Source: Phytopseudomonas daroniae | GTDB lineage: Bacteria > Pseudomonadota > Gammaproteobacteria > Pseudomonadales > Pseudomonadaceae | Direction: 5' to 3' | DNA length: 35,267 bases | Assembly (NCBI RefSeq): GCF_004327285.1 | Contig: NZ_QJUI01000032.1 | Span: 1-35,267 of the forward strand | Shown here: in pieces, positions 15,476 to 24,710 of the stretch | Layout: each line of letters opens with the position of its first letter | How positions within the stretch are numbered: position 1 is the stretch's first letter | Position numbers and translations under genes: made by a program | Notes under the pieces: generated by a model | What the model saw: only the letters and a program-made list of their open reading frames with translations | The model's database searches: none | Told to the model about the DNA's origin: nothing

Positions 15476-16294
15476 ATGAATCGAACCGCGTACTTCATCT
15501 CGGACGGCACCGGCATCACAGCGGAAGCCCTGGGGCAGAGCCTGCTGGCACAGTTCGAGACCATCGGCTTCACCAAACTCACGCGGCCGTACGTCGACAG
15601 CGTGGAAAAAGCGCGCGCCATGGTACAACAAATCAATAACGCCGCCGACAAGGACGGCGCCAATCCGATCATCTTCGCCACCATCGTCAACCAGGAAATC
15701 CACGACATCCTGGCCGAGTCCCGCGGCTTCATGATCGACATCTTCTCGACCTTCCTGTCGCCTCTGGAACAGGAGCTGAACTCGCACTCCTCCTACTCGG
15801 TGGGCAAGTCGCACTCGATCAGCCATAACACCAACTACATGGAGCGGATCGAGGCGGTCAACTTCGCCCTCGACAACGACGATGGTGCCCGTACACATTA
15901 CTACGACAAGGCAGATCTGATTTTGGTCGGTGTATCGCGCTGCGGGAAAACGCCGACCTGCCTGTACATGGCCATGCAGTACGGTATCCGCGCGGCCAAC
16001 TACCCGCTCACCGAGGACGACATGGAGCGCCTGCAACTGCCTGCCTCGCTGAAGAAATACCGCGACAAGCTGTTCGGCCTGACCATCGACCCGGATCGGC
16101 TGACCGCCATCCGCAACGAGCGCAAACCCAACAGCCGCTATTCCAGCTACGCTCAATGCGAATTCGAAGTGCGCGAGGTGGAAAGCCTGTTCCGTCGCGA
16201 GTCGATCAATTTCATCGATTCCACTCACTTCTCGGTGGAAGAAATCTCCGCCAAGATCCTGGTGGAAAAAGGCGTCGAACGACGCTTCAAATAG
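15476..16294 (+). CDS. ppsR: PEP synthase regulatory protein (bifunctional kinase/pyrophosphorylase)
   Basis: This 272-residue DUF299 protein uses ADP to phosphorylate a threonine of PpsA (inactivation) and phosphate to remove that group (activation). The nucleotide-binding P-loop is GVSRCGKTPTCLYMAMQYG (about 153-171). The N-terminal FISDGTGITAEALGQSLL and the DPDRLTAIRNERKP segment are also family hallmarks. The ATG at 15476 gives the standard length. It is divergent from ppsA, with 176 bp between start codons, which must hold both promoters. The adjacency directly supports the target assignment. Confidence 0.95.
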   Translation: MNRTAYFISDGTGITAEALGQSLLAQFETIGFTKLTRPYVDSVEKARAMVQQINNAADKDGANPIIFATIVNQEIHDILAESRGFMIDIFSTFLSPLEQELNSHSSYSVGKSHSISHNTNYMERIEAVNFALDNDDGARTHYYDKADLILVGVSRCGKTPTCLYMAMQYGIRAANYPLTEDDMERLQLPASLKKYRDKLFGLTIDPDRLTAIRNERKPNSRYSSYAQCEFEVREVESLFRRESINFIDSTHFSVEEISAKILVEKGVERRFK

Positions 16295-16319
16295 CCTGCC
16301 CCCATTCTGGACGTGCCTC

Positions 16320-16961
16320 ATGACCCTGCTCGATGCCGTGCTGTTCGCCCCAGTCGCCATGTTGATCGCCCTGACGCCAGGGCCGAACAACTTCTGCGCG
16401 ATGAACAATGGCATTCGCCATGGCATTGGCGCAGCCGTGCTGGCTACCACAGGCCGCGTGCTGGCCTTCGCGATTTTCCTGAGCATTTCCGCGATCGGCC
16501 TGGGAGCGATGCTGCTGGCCTCGGAAACGGCGTTCACCGTGATCAAGTGGGTCGGCGCGGCCTACCTGCTGTACCTGGGTATCAGCGCCTGGCGAAGCCG
16601 TGAGTTCAGCGGCTTGAATCTGGACAACGCGACAATGCCGCCGGTACAGCCGCAACGGCAACTGCGCCGCTTGATGCTGCAGGAGTTTCTGGTCGGCATC
16701 AGCAACCCCAAGGCGATCCTGCTGTTCGCTGCGGTATTTCCACAGTTCATCAAGCCCGGCCAGCCGGCCATCGAACAGTTCATCTACCTGGGTGCTACGT
16801 ATCTGCTGGCCGAATATGCGGCCTCGCTGGTTTATGCTCTGTTCGGCCGGCAGATTCGCCGCTTCATCCGCACCAGCCGCGGCGCGCAACGCCTGAACCG
16901 CACCACCGGCGCCTTTTTCATGGGCGCCGGCGGTTTGCTGTTGGGGGCGACTCAACACTGA
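16320..16961 (+). CDS. LysE/RhtB-family amino-acid exporter
   Basis: This 213-residue inner-membrane protein has six hydrophobic segments and the family opening ALTPGPNNFCAMNNGIRHG (about 19-37). That segment is the LysE signature PGPN(F/N) following the first helix. The central loop includes FLVGISNPKAILLFAAVFPQF, also conserved. It probably exports an amino acid or derivative; the substrate is unknown. It starts 25 bp after ppsR on the same strand and may be co-transcribed. It is convergent with prpD, 19 bp between stops, and a small GTCGC/GCGAC stem sits in that gap (16962-16979). Confidence 0.88.
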   Translation: MTLLDAVLFAPVAMLIALTPGPNNFCAMNNGIRHGIGAAVLATTGRVLAFAIFLSISAIGLGAMLLASETAFTVIKWVGAAYLLYLGISAWRSREFSGLNLDNATMPPVQPQRQLRRLMLQEFLVGISNPKAILLFAAVFPQFIKPGQPAIEQFIYLGATYLLAEYAASLVYALFGRQIRRFIRTSRGAQRLNRTTGAFFMGAGGLLLGATQH

Positions 16962-16980
16962 GTCGCTCCGGCACGCGACG

Positions 16981-18465
16981 TCAGAGCACGAACAAATCCA
17001 TGAAGCGATGTACCGCGGTGCCCTCCAGCGCCTGAGCGTCCTTGCACAGCGCAAAGATGCGGGCACTGCGCGAGGCGGTGAAGCGCGTAGCCAGGTTGGC
17101 CTTGAACTTCTCCTCCAGCAACGGAATGCCTTCGGCGCGGCGCCGACGGTGCCCGACCGGATACTCGACTTCGACTTTCTCGGTCGAGGAGCCATCGTTG
17201 AAGAACACCTGAATGGCGTTGGCGATGGAGCGCTTGTCGGCCTCCAGGTACTCCCGGGAATAACGGGGCTCCTCGACCACTTCCATCTTCTCGCGCAGAC
17301 GATCGATCTGCGGATGGGCAGCGTGGAAGCCATCCTCGTAATGCTCGGCGACCAGGCCGCCGGTCAGCAGCGGCACGGCGATCATGTACTGCAGGCAATG
17401 GTCACGATCCGCCGAATTGGCCATGGGCCCGGACTTGGAAATGATGCGAATCGCCGACTCGTGGGTGGTGATCTCGATGCGTGCGATGTCATCCAGGCGC
17501 TCGCGAAGCTGCGGATGCAGGATCACCGCCGCCTCCACCGCCGTCTGTGCATGGAACTCGGCCGGGAAACTGATCTTGAACAGCACGTTTTCCATCACGT
17601 AACTGCCGAACCCCTGGGAAAAGCTGAAAACGCGCTTGCTCTCGGGCTTGCTCGCCAGATCCTTGTTGGTATGGCTGAAAGCCACGTCGTAGAAGCCCCA
17701 CTGCGGCGCCGACAGCACACCGGGAATGCCCATCTCGTCGCGCAGGGCGATATCGGCCAGGCGCACCGCCCGGCTGGTGGCGTCGCCGGCGGCCCAGGAC
17801 TTGCGCGAACCAGCGTTCGGCGCATGGCGATAGGTACGCAGCGCCTGGCCATCGACGAAAGCGTGGGAAAGCGCCGACAGCAACTGTTCGCGGCTGGCGC
17901 CCATGAGCTTGGCACAGACTGCCGTGGAGGCAACCTTGACCAGGATCACATGGTCGAGACCGACGCGGTTGAAGGCGTTCTCCAGCGCGAACACGCCCTG
18001 GATTTCGTGGGCCATGACCATGCCCTCGAGCACCTCGCGCATCAACAGCGGCGCTTCACCACGGGAAACCCGCAGCTGTGACAGATGATCGGCCACGGCC
18101 AGAATGCCGCCGAGGTTGTCCGAGGGATGGCCCCATTCGGCGGCCAGCCAGCAGTCGTTGTAATCCAGCCAACGGATGATGCAGCCGATGTCCCAGGCGG
18201 CCTTGACCGGATCGAGCCGATAGCTGGTGCCCGGCACCCGGGCGCCATGGGGCACCACGGTGCCTTCGACGATCGGCCCCAGATGCTTGGTGCACTCGGG
18301 GAAACGCAGCGACAGCAGGCCGCAGCCGAGGGTGTCCATCAGGCAGTTGCGTGCCGTATCCAATGCCTCGCGGGACTCGACCCGGTAGGTCAGCACGTAG
18401 TCGGCGACCTGCTGCAGCACGCTGTCGTAGTCCGGTCGCTCGTTACGGTCGGTATTGCTACTCAT
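16981..18465 (-). CDS. prpD: 2-methylcitrate dehydratase PrpD
   Basis: This 494-residue protein is the MmgE/PrpD-family dehydratase of the 2-methylcitrate cycle, in which propionyl-CoA is turned into pyruvate and succinate. Family segments include FPECTKHLGPIVEGTVVPHG, WLDYNDCWLAAEWGHPSDN (about 97-115), KSWAAGDATSRAVRLA and YPVGHRRRRAEGIPLLEEKF. The ATG at 18465 has AAGGAAC 6 nt upstream. It is the last gene of the operon. AcnD with PrpF performs a dehydration of 2-methylcitrate as well, so PrpD here may act on a different stereoisomer or as a backup; that division is inference. Confidence 0.95.
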   Translation of the reverse strand: MSSNTDRNERPDYDSVLQQVADYVLTYRVESREALDTARNCLMDTLGCGLLSLRFPECTKHLGPIVEGTVVPHGARVPGTSYRLDPVKAAWDIGCIIRWLDYNDCWLAAEWGHPSDNLGGILAVADHLSQLRVSRGEAPLLMREVLEGMVMAHEIQGVFALENAFNRVGLDHVILVKVASTAVCAKLMGASREQLLSALSHAFVDGQALRTYRHAPNAGSRKSWAAGDATSRAVRLADIALRDEMGIPGVLSAPQWGFYDVAFSHTNKDLASKPESKRVFSFSQGFGSYVMENVLFKISFPAEFHAQTAVEAAVILHPQLRERLDDIARIEITTHESAIRIISKSGPMANSADRDHCLQYMIAVPLLTGGLVAEHYEDGFHAAHPQIDRLREKMEVVEEPRYSREYLEADKRSIANAIQVFFNDGSSTEKVEVEYPVGHRRRRAEGIPLLEEKFKANLATRFTASRSARIFALCKDAQALEGTAVHRFMDLFVL

Positions 18466-18550
18466 GAAATCGTTCCTTTTACGTAGGGTCTGTTGCCAGG
18501 CGAACCGGTGATGCGCCCGCTCTCCACTGGGAGGGGCGTCGTTATCGAAA

Positions 18551-19741
18551 TCAGAAGGAATCGGCGGGCACCCTCACCCAGCCTTCCATCAGCACCCGTG
18601 CACTGCGGCTCATGATGGCCTTGGTCACCGTCCATTGCCCGCCGCCGCGACGGGCTTCGGCGCCAACCCGCAGGGTGCCCGAGGGGTGACCGAAACGCAC
18701 CGCGCTGCGCTCACCGCCACCCGCCGCCAGATTGACCAGGGTGCCGGGAATGGCCGCAGCCGTGCCGATGGCCACCGCCGCGGTGCCCATCATGGCGTGG
18801 TGCAACTTGCCCATAGACAGCGCCCGCACCAGCAGATCGATGTCCTCGGCCTCCACTGACTTGCCGCTGGAGGACAGGTAAGGCTTCGGCGGCGCGAGGA
18901 AGGCCACCTTGGGCGTGTGCTGGCGGCTCTGCGCCTCGTCGAGAGTCTTGACCAGGCCCATGCGCAAGGCGCCATGGGCGCGGATCGCCTCGAACCGGGC
19001 CAGCGCCTCGGGATCGCCGTTGATGGCGTCCTGCAGCTCGGTGCCGCTGTAACCGACGTCCTCGGCGTTGATGAAAATAGTGGCGATGCCCGCATTGATC
19101 AGCGTCGCCTTGAAGGTGCCGACGCCGGGAACGGCCAGCTCATCGACCAGATTGCCGGTGGGGAACATGGCCCCGCCCTCGCCTTCATCCGCATCGGCCG
19201 GATCGAGAAACTCCAGCTGCACCTCGGCGGCGGGAAAGGTCACGCCATCGAGTTCGAAATCACCGGTTTCCTGCACGGCACCGGCGCTGATGGGTATATG
19301 GGCGACGATGCTCTTGCCAATATTGGCCTGCCAGATCCGCACCGTGCAGATGCCGTCGCGGGGGATACGCCCGGCGTCGACCAGCCCGGCCTGGATGGCG
19401 AAGGAACCCACAGCGGCTGACAGGTTGCCGCAGTTGCCGCTCCAGTCGACGAAGGCCTTGTCGATGGAAACCTGGCCGAACAGGTAGTCGACATCGTGCC
19501 CGGATCGGCTGCTGCGCGACAGGATCACCGCCTTGCTGGTACTGGAGGTGGCGCCGCCCATGCCGTCGATCTGCTTGCCATAGGGGTCGGGACTGCCGAT
19601 CACCCGCAGCAGCAATGCATCGCGGACGGCGCCAGGCACCTGGCAGCGCTCGGGCAGATCGTCGAGACGGAAAAACACGCCCTTGCTGGTGCCGCCGCGC
19701 ATGTAGGTAGCGGGAATCTTGATTTGAGGTGCATAAGCCAT
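18551..19741 (-). CDS. prpF: AcnD-accessory protein PrpF (2-methylaconitate isomerase)
   Basis: This 396-residue protein has a diaminopimelate-epimerase-like fold and isomerises cis/trans 2-methylaconitate so that AcnD and aconitase can complete the methylcitrate cycle. Visible landmarks are IPATYMRGGTSKGVFFRLDD near the start (17-residue core), a second conserved block SGNCGNLSAAVGSFA (about 105) and AMMGTAAVAIGTAAAIPGT (about 315). The ATG at 19741 is chosen because the alignment of the conserved MAYAPQIKIPATYMRGG begins there; the open frame extends further upstream only into acnD's tail. It is 32 bp downstream of acnD and 85 bp upstream of prpD, both same strand. Confidence 0.95.
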   Translation of the reverse strand: MAYAPQIKIPATYMRGGTSKGVFFRLDDLPERCQVPGAVRDALLLRVIGSPDPYGKQIDGMGGATSSTSKAVILSRSSRSGHDVDYLFGQVSIDKAFVDWSGNCGNLSAAVGSFAIQAGLVDAGRIPRDGICTVRIWQANIGKSIVAHIPISAGAVQETGDFELDGVTFPAAEVQLEFLDPADADEGEGGAMFPTGNLVDELAVPGVGTFKATLINAGIATIFINAEDVGYSGTELQDAINGDPEALARFEAIRAHGALRMGLVKTLDEAQSRQHTPKVAFLAPPKPYLSSSGKSVEAEDIDLLVRALSMGKLHHAMMGTAAVAIGTAAAIPGTLVNLAAGGGERSAVRFGHPSGTLRVGAEARRGGGQWTVTKAIMSRSARVLMEGWVRVPADSF

Positions 19742-19773
19742 CGATGAATACCTGATCGTTAAACGAAAACGGC

Positions 19774-22383
19774 TTAACCAGCCACCTTTTGCGAAACATC
19801 GACACCCGCTTCCAGGAAGTCCTGGGCGAAACGTTGCAGCACACCACCAGCCTCGTAGATCGACACCTCCTCGGCGGTATCCAGTCGGCAGGTCATGGGG
19901 ACTTCGAGGGTCTCGCCGTTGCGCCGATGGATGACCAGGGTCAGATCGGTGCACGGCGTGCGGGCGCCGAGCACATCGAAGGTTTCACTGCCGTCGATGC
20001 CCAGGGTCAGGCGCGTGGTGCCGGGTTTGAACTCCAGCGGCAGCACGCCCATGCCGATCAGGTTGGTGCGGTGGATGCGCTCGAAGCCTTCAGCCGCAAT
20101 GGCCTCCACACCGGCCAGGCGCACGCCCTTGGCCGCCCAGTCACGGGACGAGCCCTGACCGTAGTCGGCGCCGGCGACGATGATCAGCGGCTGCTTGCGC
20201 TGCATGTAGGTCTCGATGCCCTCCCACATCCGCACCACCTGCCCCTCCGGTTCCAACCGGGTCAGCGAGCCTTTGCGCACCTGGCCATCGACCACGGCCA
20301 TTTCGTTGACCAGTTGCGGGTTGGCGAAGGTGGCGCGCTGGGCGGTCAAATGGTCGCCACGGTGGGTGGCGTAGGAGTTGAAGTCCTCTTCCGGCAAGCC
20401 CATTTTCGCCAGGTATTCGCCAGCGGCGCTGTCGGCGAGGATGGCGTTGGATGGCGACAGGTGGTCGGTGGTGATGTTGTCCGGCAGCACCGCCAGCGGG
20501 CGCATGCCCTTGAGCGTGCGCTCGCCAGCCAGGGCACCCTCCCAGTAAGGCGGACGCCGGATGTAAGTGCTCATCGGCCGCCAGTCATACAGCGGGGTGA
20601 TACGCTCGCCATTGTCCGGCTGCACGGCGAACATCGGGAAGTAGACCTTGTGGAACTGTTCCGGCTTGACGCTGGACGCCACCACGGCGTCGATGTCCTC
20701 GTCCGCCGGCCAGATGTCCTTGAGGCGGATTTCCCGCCCGTCGACCACGCCGAGCACATCCTTCTCGATGTCGAAGCGGATGGTGCCGGCGATGGCGTAG
20801 GCGATCACCAGTGGCGGCGAGGCCAGGAACGCCTGCCTGGCGTAGGGGTGGATGCGCCCATCAAAATTGCGGTTGCCCGACAGCACGGCGGTGGTATACA
20901 GGTCGCGCTCGATGATTTCCTGCTGGATCACCGGATCCAGCGCACCGCTCATGCCGTTGCAGGTGGTGCAGGCGAAGGCGACGATGCCGAAGCCGAGCTT
21001 TTCCAGTTCGGGCAGCAGGCCGGCAGCCTCGAGGTACAGCTGCACGGCCCGTGAACCCGGCGCCAGGGACGACTTGACCCAGGGTTTGCGCAGCAGGCCC
21101 AGTTGATTGGCCTTTTTCGCCAGCAGCCCGGCGGCGATCACGTTGCGCGGGTTGCTGGTGTTGGTGCAACTGGTGATGGCGGCGATGATCACCGCGCCGT
21201 CGGGCATCTGCCCGGGCACATCTTCCCAGGCACCGGCGATGCCGCGCTCGGCCAGCGCCGAGGTCGGCAGACGCTTGTGCGGGTTGGACGGGCCGGCCAT
21301 GTTGCGTACCACGCTGGACAGATCGAAGCTCAGCACCCGCTCGTACTCGGCGCTGGCCAGGTCGTCCGCCCACAAGCCGGTAGCCTTGGCGTAGGTTTCC
21401 ACCAGGCGAACCTGCTCATCCTCACGACCGGTCAGCCTGAGGTAGTCGATGGTTTGCTGGTCGATGGCGAACATCGCCGCCGTGGCGCCGAACTCCGGAG
21501 TCATATTGGAGATGGTCGCGCGGTCGCCCAGGGTCAGCGCCGCCGCCCCTTCGCCGAAGAATTCCAGATAGGCGCCGACCACCCTGGCCTGGCGCAGGTA
21601 TTCGGTGAGCGCCAACACCACGTCGGTGGCGGTGATACCCGGCTGCGGCCGGCCGGTCAGCTCGACGCCGATGATATCGGGCAGGCGCATCCACGAGGCA
21701 CGGCCAAGCATCACGCTCTCCGCCTCCAGGCCACCGACACCGATGGCGATCACCCCCAGGGCATCGACATGCGGGGTGTGGCTGTCGGTGCCGACGCAGG
21801 TGTCGGGAAAGGCCACGCCCTGCTGCACCTGCACCACCGGCGACATCTTCTCCAGGTTGATCTGGTGCATGATGCCGTTGCCCGGCGGGATCACGTCGAC
21901 GTTCTTGAAGGCCTTCTTCGTCCACTCGATGAAGTGGAAGCGATCCTCGTTGCGGCGATCCTCGATGGCGCGGTTCTTGGCGAAGGCATCCGGGTCGAAA
22001 CCGCCGCATTCCACGGCCAGTGAATGGTCGACGATCAACTGGGTCGGCACCACCGGATTGACCTGGGCGGGATCGCCCCCCTTGTCGGCAATGGCGTCGC
22101 GCAGACCGGCAAGATCCACCAGCGCGGTCTGACCAAGGATGTCATGGCACACCACTCGCGCCGGGAACCAGGGAAAATCCAGGTCACGACGCCGCTCGAT
22201 CAGTTGCCTGAGCGAGTCGCGCAGAGTCGCCGGGTCGCAGCGACGCACCAGATTTTCCGCCAGCACCCGCGAGGTATAGGGCAGCGTGGCGTAGGCGCCG
22301 GGCTGGATGGCATCGACCGCAGCACGGGTATCGAAGAAGTCCAACGAGGTGCCGGGTAACGGCTTGCGGAATAGCTTGTTCAT
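19774..22383 (-). CDS. acnD: Fe/S-dependent 2-methylisocitrate dehydratase AcnD
   Basis: This 869-residue aconitase-family enzyme dehydrates 2-methylcitrate and requires PrpF. The three [4Fe-4S] cysteine ligands are in ITSCTNTSNPRNV (about 420) and FACTTCNGMSGALDP (about 485). The substrate segments VGTDSHTPHVDALGVIAIG and the swivelling C-terminal domain DYGQGSSRDWAAKGVRL are intact. The ATG at 22383 is chosen; an in-frame GTG at 22404 would add seven residues but lacks a ribosome-binding site. A 162-bp gap with a REP pair separates it from prpC upstream. It is distinguished from the housekeeping aconitase A by its company with prpF. Confidence 0.95.
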   Translation of the reverse strand: MNKLFRKPLPGTSLDFFDTRAAVDAIQPGAYATLPYTSRVLAENLVRRCDPATLRDSLRQLIERRRDLDFPWFPARVVCHDILGQTALVDLAGLRDAIADKGGDPAQVNPVVPTQLIVDHSLAVECGGFDPDAFAKNRAIEDRRNEDRFHFIEWTKKAFKNVDVIPPGNGIMHQINLEKMSPVVQVQQGVAFPDTCVGTDSHTPHVDALGVIAIGVGGLEAESVMLGRASWMRLPDIIGVELTGRPQPGITATDVVLALTEYLRQARVVGAYLEFFGEGAAALTLGDRATISNMTPEFGATAAMFAIDQQTIDYLRLTGREDEQVRLVETYAKATGLWADDLASAEYERVLSFDLSSVVRNMAGPSNPHKRLPTSALAERGIAGAWEDVPGQMPDGAVIIAAITSCTNTSNPRNVIAAGLLAKKANQLGLLRKPWVKSSLAPGSRAVQLYLEAAGLLPELEKLGFGIVAFACTTCNGMSGALDPVIQQEIIERDLYTTAVLSGNRNFDGRIHPYARQAFLASPPLVIAYAIAGTIRFDIEKDVLGVVDGREIRLKDIWPADEDIDAVVASSVKPEQFHKVYFPMFAVQPDNGERITPLYDWRPMSTYIRRPPYWEGALAGERTLKGMRPLAVLPDNITTDHLSPSNAILADSAAGEYLAKMGLPEEDFNSYATHRGDHLTAQRATFANPQLVNEMAVVDGQVRKGSLTRLEPEGQVVRMWEGIETYMQRKQPLIIVAGADYGQGSSRDWAAKGVRLAGVEAIAAEGFERIHRTNLIGMGVLPLEFKPGTTRLTLGIDGSETFDVLGARTPCTDLTLVIHRRNGETLEVPMTCRLDTAEEVSIYEAGGVLQRFAQDFLEAGVDVSQKVAG

Positions 22384-22433
22384 ATTATGTTCAGGCTCGC
22401 TCACGGTATTCGGTAGGCAGCTTTCGCTGCCCT

Positions 22434-22534
22434 TTGTAGGAATTGCGGGGGCGCCAAGCCTTGTCCCCGATGTTCGATCATCAGCCCATCTGTCGTTCGA
22501 TCCGACGCAATCGCGGGCAAGCCCGCTCCTACAG
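22434..22534. repeat. REP pair (diverged REPIN-like) between prpC and acnD
   Basis: The right half is a typical Pseudomonas REP: stem GCGGGC/GCCCGC (22513-22518/22521-22526) followed by TCCTACAG. The left half begins GTAGGA at 22436 and is its diverged inverted partner (GCGGGGGCGCCAAGCC). A small GGCAGC/GCTGCC hairpin (22416-22431) lies next to it. Inside an operon such a pair may stabilise the upstream mRNA or lower expression of acnD. Confidence 0.75.
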
Positions 22535-22545
22535 GTGGCGCTCTT

Positions 22546-23673
22546 TCAACGTCGCTCAAGTGGCACGAACGGACGCTGCTCGACGCCGGTGTACTCCGCA
22601 CTCGGGCGGATGATGCGGTTGTTCGCCCGTTGCTCGAACACATGGGCCGTCCAGCCGGAAACCCGCGAGCAGACGAAGATCGGTGTGAACAGCTTGGTCG
22701 GAATGCCCATGAAGTGATACGCCGAGGCATGGTAGAAGTCGGCATTGGGGAACAGCTTCTTCTGCTCCCACATGACCCGGTCGATGGCCTCGGACACCGG
22801 AAATAGCACCGTGTCGCCGACTTCGTCGGCAAGCTGCCGGCTCCAGCCCTTGATCACCTCGTTGCGCGGGTCGGATTCCTTGTAGATCGCATGGCCGAAA
22901 CCCATGATCTTGTCCTGGCGTTCCAGCATCGCCAGGGTGCCGGCGGAGGCTTCTTCGGCCGAGGCGAATTTCTCGATCATCTCCATCGCCGCCTCGTTGG
23001 CACCGCCATGCAGCGGTCCGCGCAGAGAGCCGATGGCCGCGGTGACGCAGGAAAAGATGTCGCTGAGCGTCGAGGCGCAAACCCGCGCAGTGAACGTCGA
23101 GGCATTGAATTCATGCTCGGCGTAGAGAATCAGCGACACGTTCATCACCTTGACGTGCAGCTCGCTGGGCTTCTTGCCATGCAGCAGCGCCAGGAAGTGA
23201 CCGCCAATGGTCGGTTCAATGCTGTTGCAATCGATGCGCAGGCCTTCATGGCTGAAGCGATACCAGTAAGTCATGATCGCGGGAAAGGCGCCGAGCAACC
23301 GATCGGCCTGGTCGCGCTGCTGCTCGAAGCTCGTCTCGGGCTCGAGGTTACCCAGCACCGAGGCACCGGTGCGCATCACATCCATGGGATGAGCATCTTT
23401 CGGGATACGCTCCAGCACTTCCTTGAGCACTGTGGGCAGATCACGCTGGCCCTGCAGCTTCTTCAGGTACCCATCCAGCTGCGCCTGGTTGGGCAACTCG
23501 CCATACAGCAGCAGGTAGGCAACCTCTTCGAAGATCGCCCCCGCCGCCAGCTCACGCACGTCATAACCCCGATAGGTCAACCCGGAACCGGTCTTGCCCA
23601 CGGTGCACAACTCGGTCTGCCCGGCGACCTGGCCACGCAGGCCTGCGCCACTCAACACTTTTGCTTCAGCCAT
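22546..23673 (-). CDS. prpC: 2-methylcitrate synthase
   Basis: This 375-residue citrate-synthase-family enzyme condenses propionyl-CoA with oxaloacetate. Catalytic histidines are in EHEFNAST (about 186) and GPLHGGANEAAM (about 222), and the catalytic aspartate region lies near KLFPNADFYHASAYHFMGIP (about 312), where the D of NADFY is the expected residue. The length of about 375 and the context between prpB and acnD distinguish it from gltA, which is longer. The ATG at 23673 follows a AGGAG site. The gap to prpB upstream is about 150 bp and carries a REPIN. Confidence 0.96.
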   Translation of the reverse strand: MAEAKVLSGAGLRGQVAGQTELCTVGKTGSGLTYRGYDVRELAAGAIFEEVAYLLLYGELPNQAQLDGYLKKLQGQRDLPTVLKEVLERIPKDAHPMDVMRTGASVLGNLEPETSFEQQRDQADRLLGAFPAIMTYWYRFSHEGLRIDCNSIEPTIGGHFLALLHGKKPSELHVKVMNVSLILYAEHEFNASTFTARVCASTLSDIFSCVTAAIGSLRGPLHGGANEAAMEMIEKFASAEEASAGTLAMLERQDKIMGFGHAIYKESDPRNEVIKGWSRQLADEVGDTVLFPVSEAIDRVMWEQKKLFPNADFYHASAYHFMGIPTKLFTPIFVCSRVSGWTAHVFEQRANNRIIRPSAEYTGVEQRPFVPLERR

Positions 23674-23740
23674 GGGTTTTCTCCTTTTTTGGATTTGTTA
23701 TAGATGTCTATCCGGCCACTTCGAGTGCATATATGCCGGA

Positions 23741-23808
23741 GCCATCGCCGGCAAGGCCGGCTCCTACGAGAGGGCTTTATGCCTGTAGGAGCTGGCTTGC
23801 CAGCGATG
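23741..23808. repeat. REPIN between prpB and prpC
   Basis: Two REP sequences face each other: GCCGGCAAGGCCGGC followed by TCCTAC (23747-23767), and GTAGGA followed by GCTGGCTTGCCAGC (23785-23804), separated by 17 bp. The halves are near-exact reverse complements, including the outer CATCG/CGATG. This is the standard layout of a Pseudomonas REPIN. Confidence 0.85.
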
Positions 23809-23822
23809 AGACCAGCATCGGT

Positions 23823-24710
23823 TCAGCCGTTCTTCTGCGCGAACAGCGCATCGAGGCGCTGCTCGAAGGCGTGGTAGTCGATACGTTCGTAAAGCTCCAT
23901 ACGGGTCTGCATGCTGTCGACCACGTTCTTTTGCGTACCGTCACGACGAATCGCCGTGTAGACGTTTTCCGCCGCCTTGTTCATGGCCCGGAATGCCGAG
24001 AGCGGATAGAGCACCAGGCCGACATCGGCCGAGGCCAGTTCGTCGGTGGTGAACAGCGGCGTGGCGCCGAACTCGGTGATATTGGCGAGAATCGGCGCTC
24101 TTACCCGCGCGGCGAAGGTCTTGTACATCTGCAGTTCGGTGATCGCTTCCGGAAAAACCATATCGGCGCCCGCTTCGACACAGGCCGCGGCCCGATCCAG
24201 AGCGGCGTCGAGTCCCTCCACGGCCAGGGCGTCGGTGCGCGCCATGATCACGAAACTGTCATCGGTACGCGCATCGACGGCGGCCTTGATGCGGTCGACC
24301 ATTTCCTGCTGGGAAACGATCTCCTTGTTCGGCCGATGGCCACAGCGCTTGGCACCGACCTGATCCTCGATATGGATCGCGGCGGCGCCGAACTTGATCA
24401 TCGACCTGACGGTGCGCGCCACATTGAATGCCGAACTGCCGAAGCCGGTGTCGACATCCACCAGCAGCGGCAGATCGCAGACATCGGTGATGCGACGCAC
24501 GTCGGTGAGCACGTCATCCAGCCCGGTGATGCCCAGATCCGGTACTCCCAGGGAGCCGGCCGCCACGCCACCACCCGAAAGATAAATAGCCTTGAAACCG
24601 GCGCGCTTGGCCAACAACGCATGGTTGGCATTGATGGCGCCGACGACTTGCAACGGCTGCTCGTTGGCGACCGCATCGCGAAAGCGCTGGCCTGGCGTAC
24701 TCTGACTCAT
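23823..24710 (-). CDS. prpB: Methylisocitrate lyase
   Basis: This 295-residue isocitrate-lyase-family enzyme splits 2-methylisocitrate into pyruvate and succinate. It shows the substrate loop YLSGGGVAAGSLGVPDLG (about 43-60), the metal site VDVDTGFGSS (about 84) and the catalytic-loop KRCGHRPNKEIV (about 120), where the Cys is the general acid/base. It is the first enzyme gene of the operon. Its ATG overlaps the stop codon of the upstream gntR gene by 4 bp (ATGA), which implies translational coupling with its regulator. Distinction from housekeeping isocitrate lyase is by length and operon. Confidence 0.96.
   Translation of the reverse strand: MSQSTPGQRFRDAVANEQPLQVVGAINANHALLAKRAGFKAIYLSGGGVAAGSLGVPDLGITGLDDVLTDVRRITDVCDLPLLVDVDTGFGSSAFNVARTVRSMIKFGAAAIHIEDQVGAKRCGHRPNKEIVSQQEMVDRIKAAVDARTDDSFVIMARTDALAVEGLDAALDRAAACVEAGADMVFPEAITELQMYKTFAARVRAPILANITEFGATPLFTTDELASADVGLVLYPLSAFRAMNKAAENVYTAIRRDGTQKNVVDSMQTRMELYERIDYHAFEQRLDALFAQKNG

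Noticed and set aside
19789..22359. Long plus-strand open frames opposite acnD
   Set aside because: Same shadow effect. AcnD has its Fe-S cysteines and all motifs; the opposite frames have none.
22434..23808. CRISPR-like repeats in the prp operon
   Set aside because: The repeats are inverted REP pairs with gcggg-aa-cccgc type stems, not evenly spaced direct repeats.
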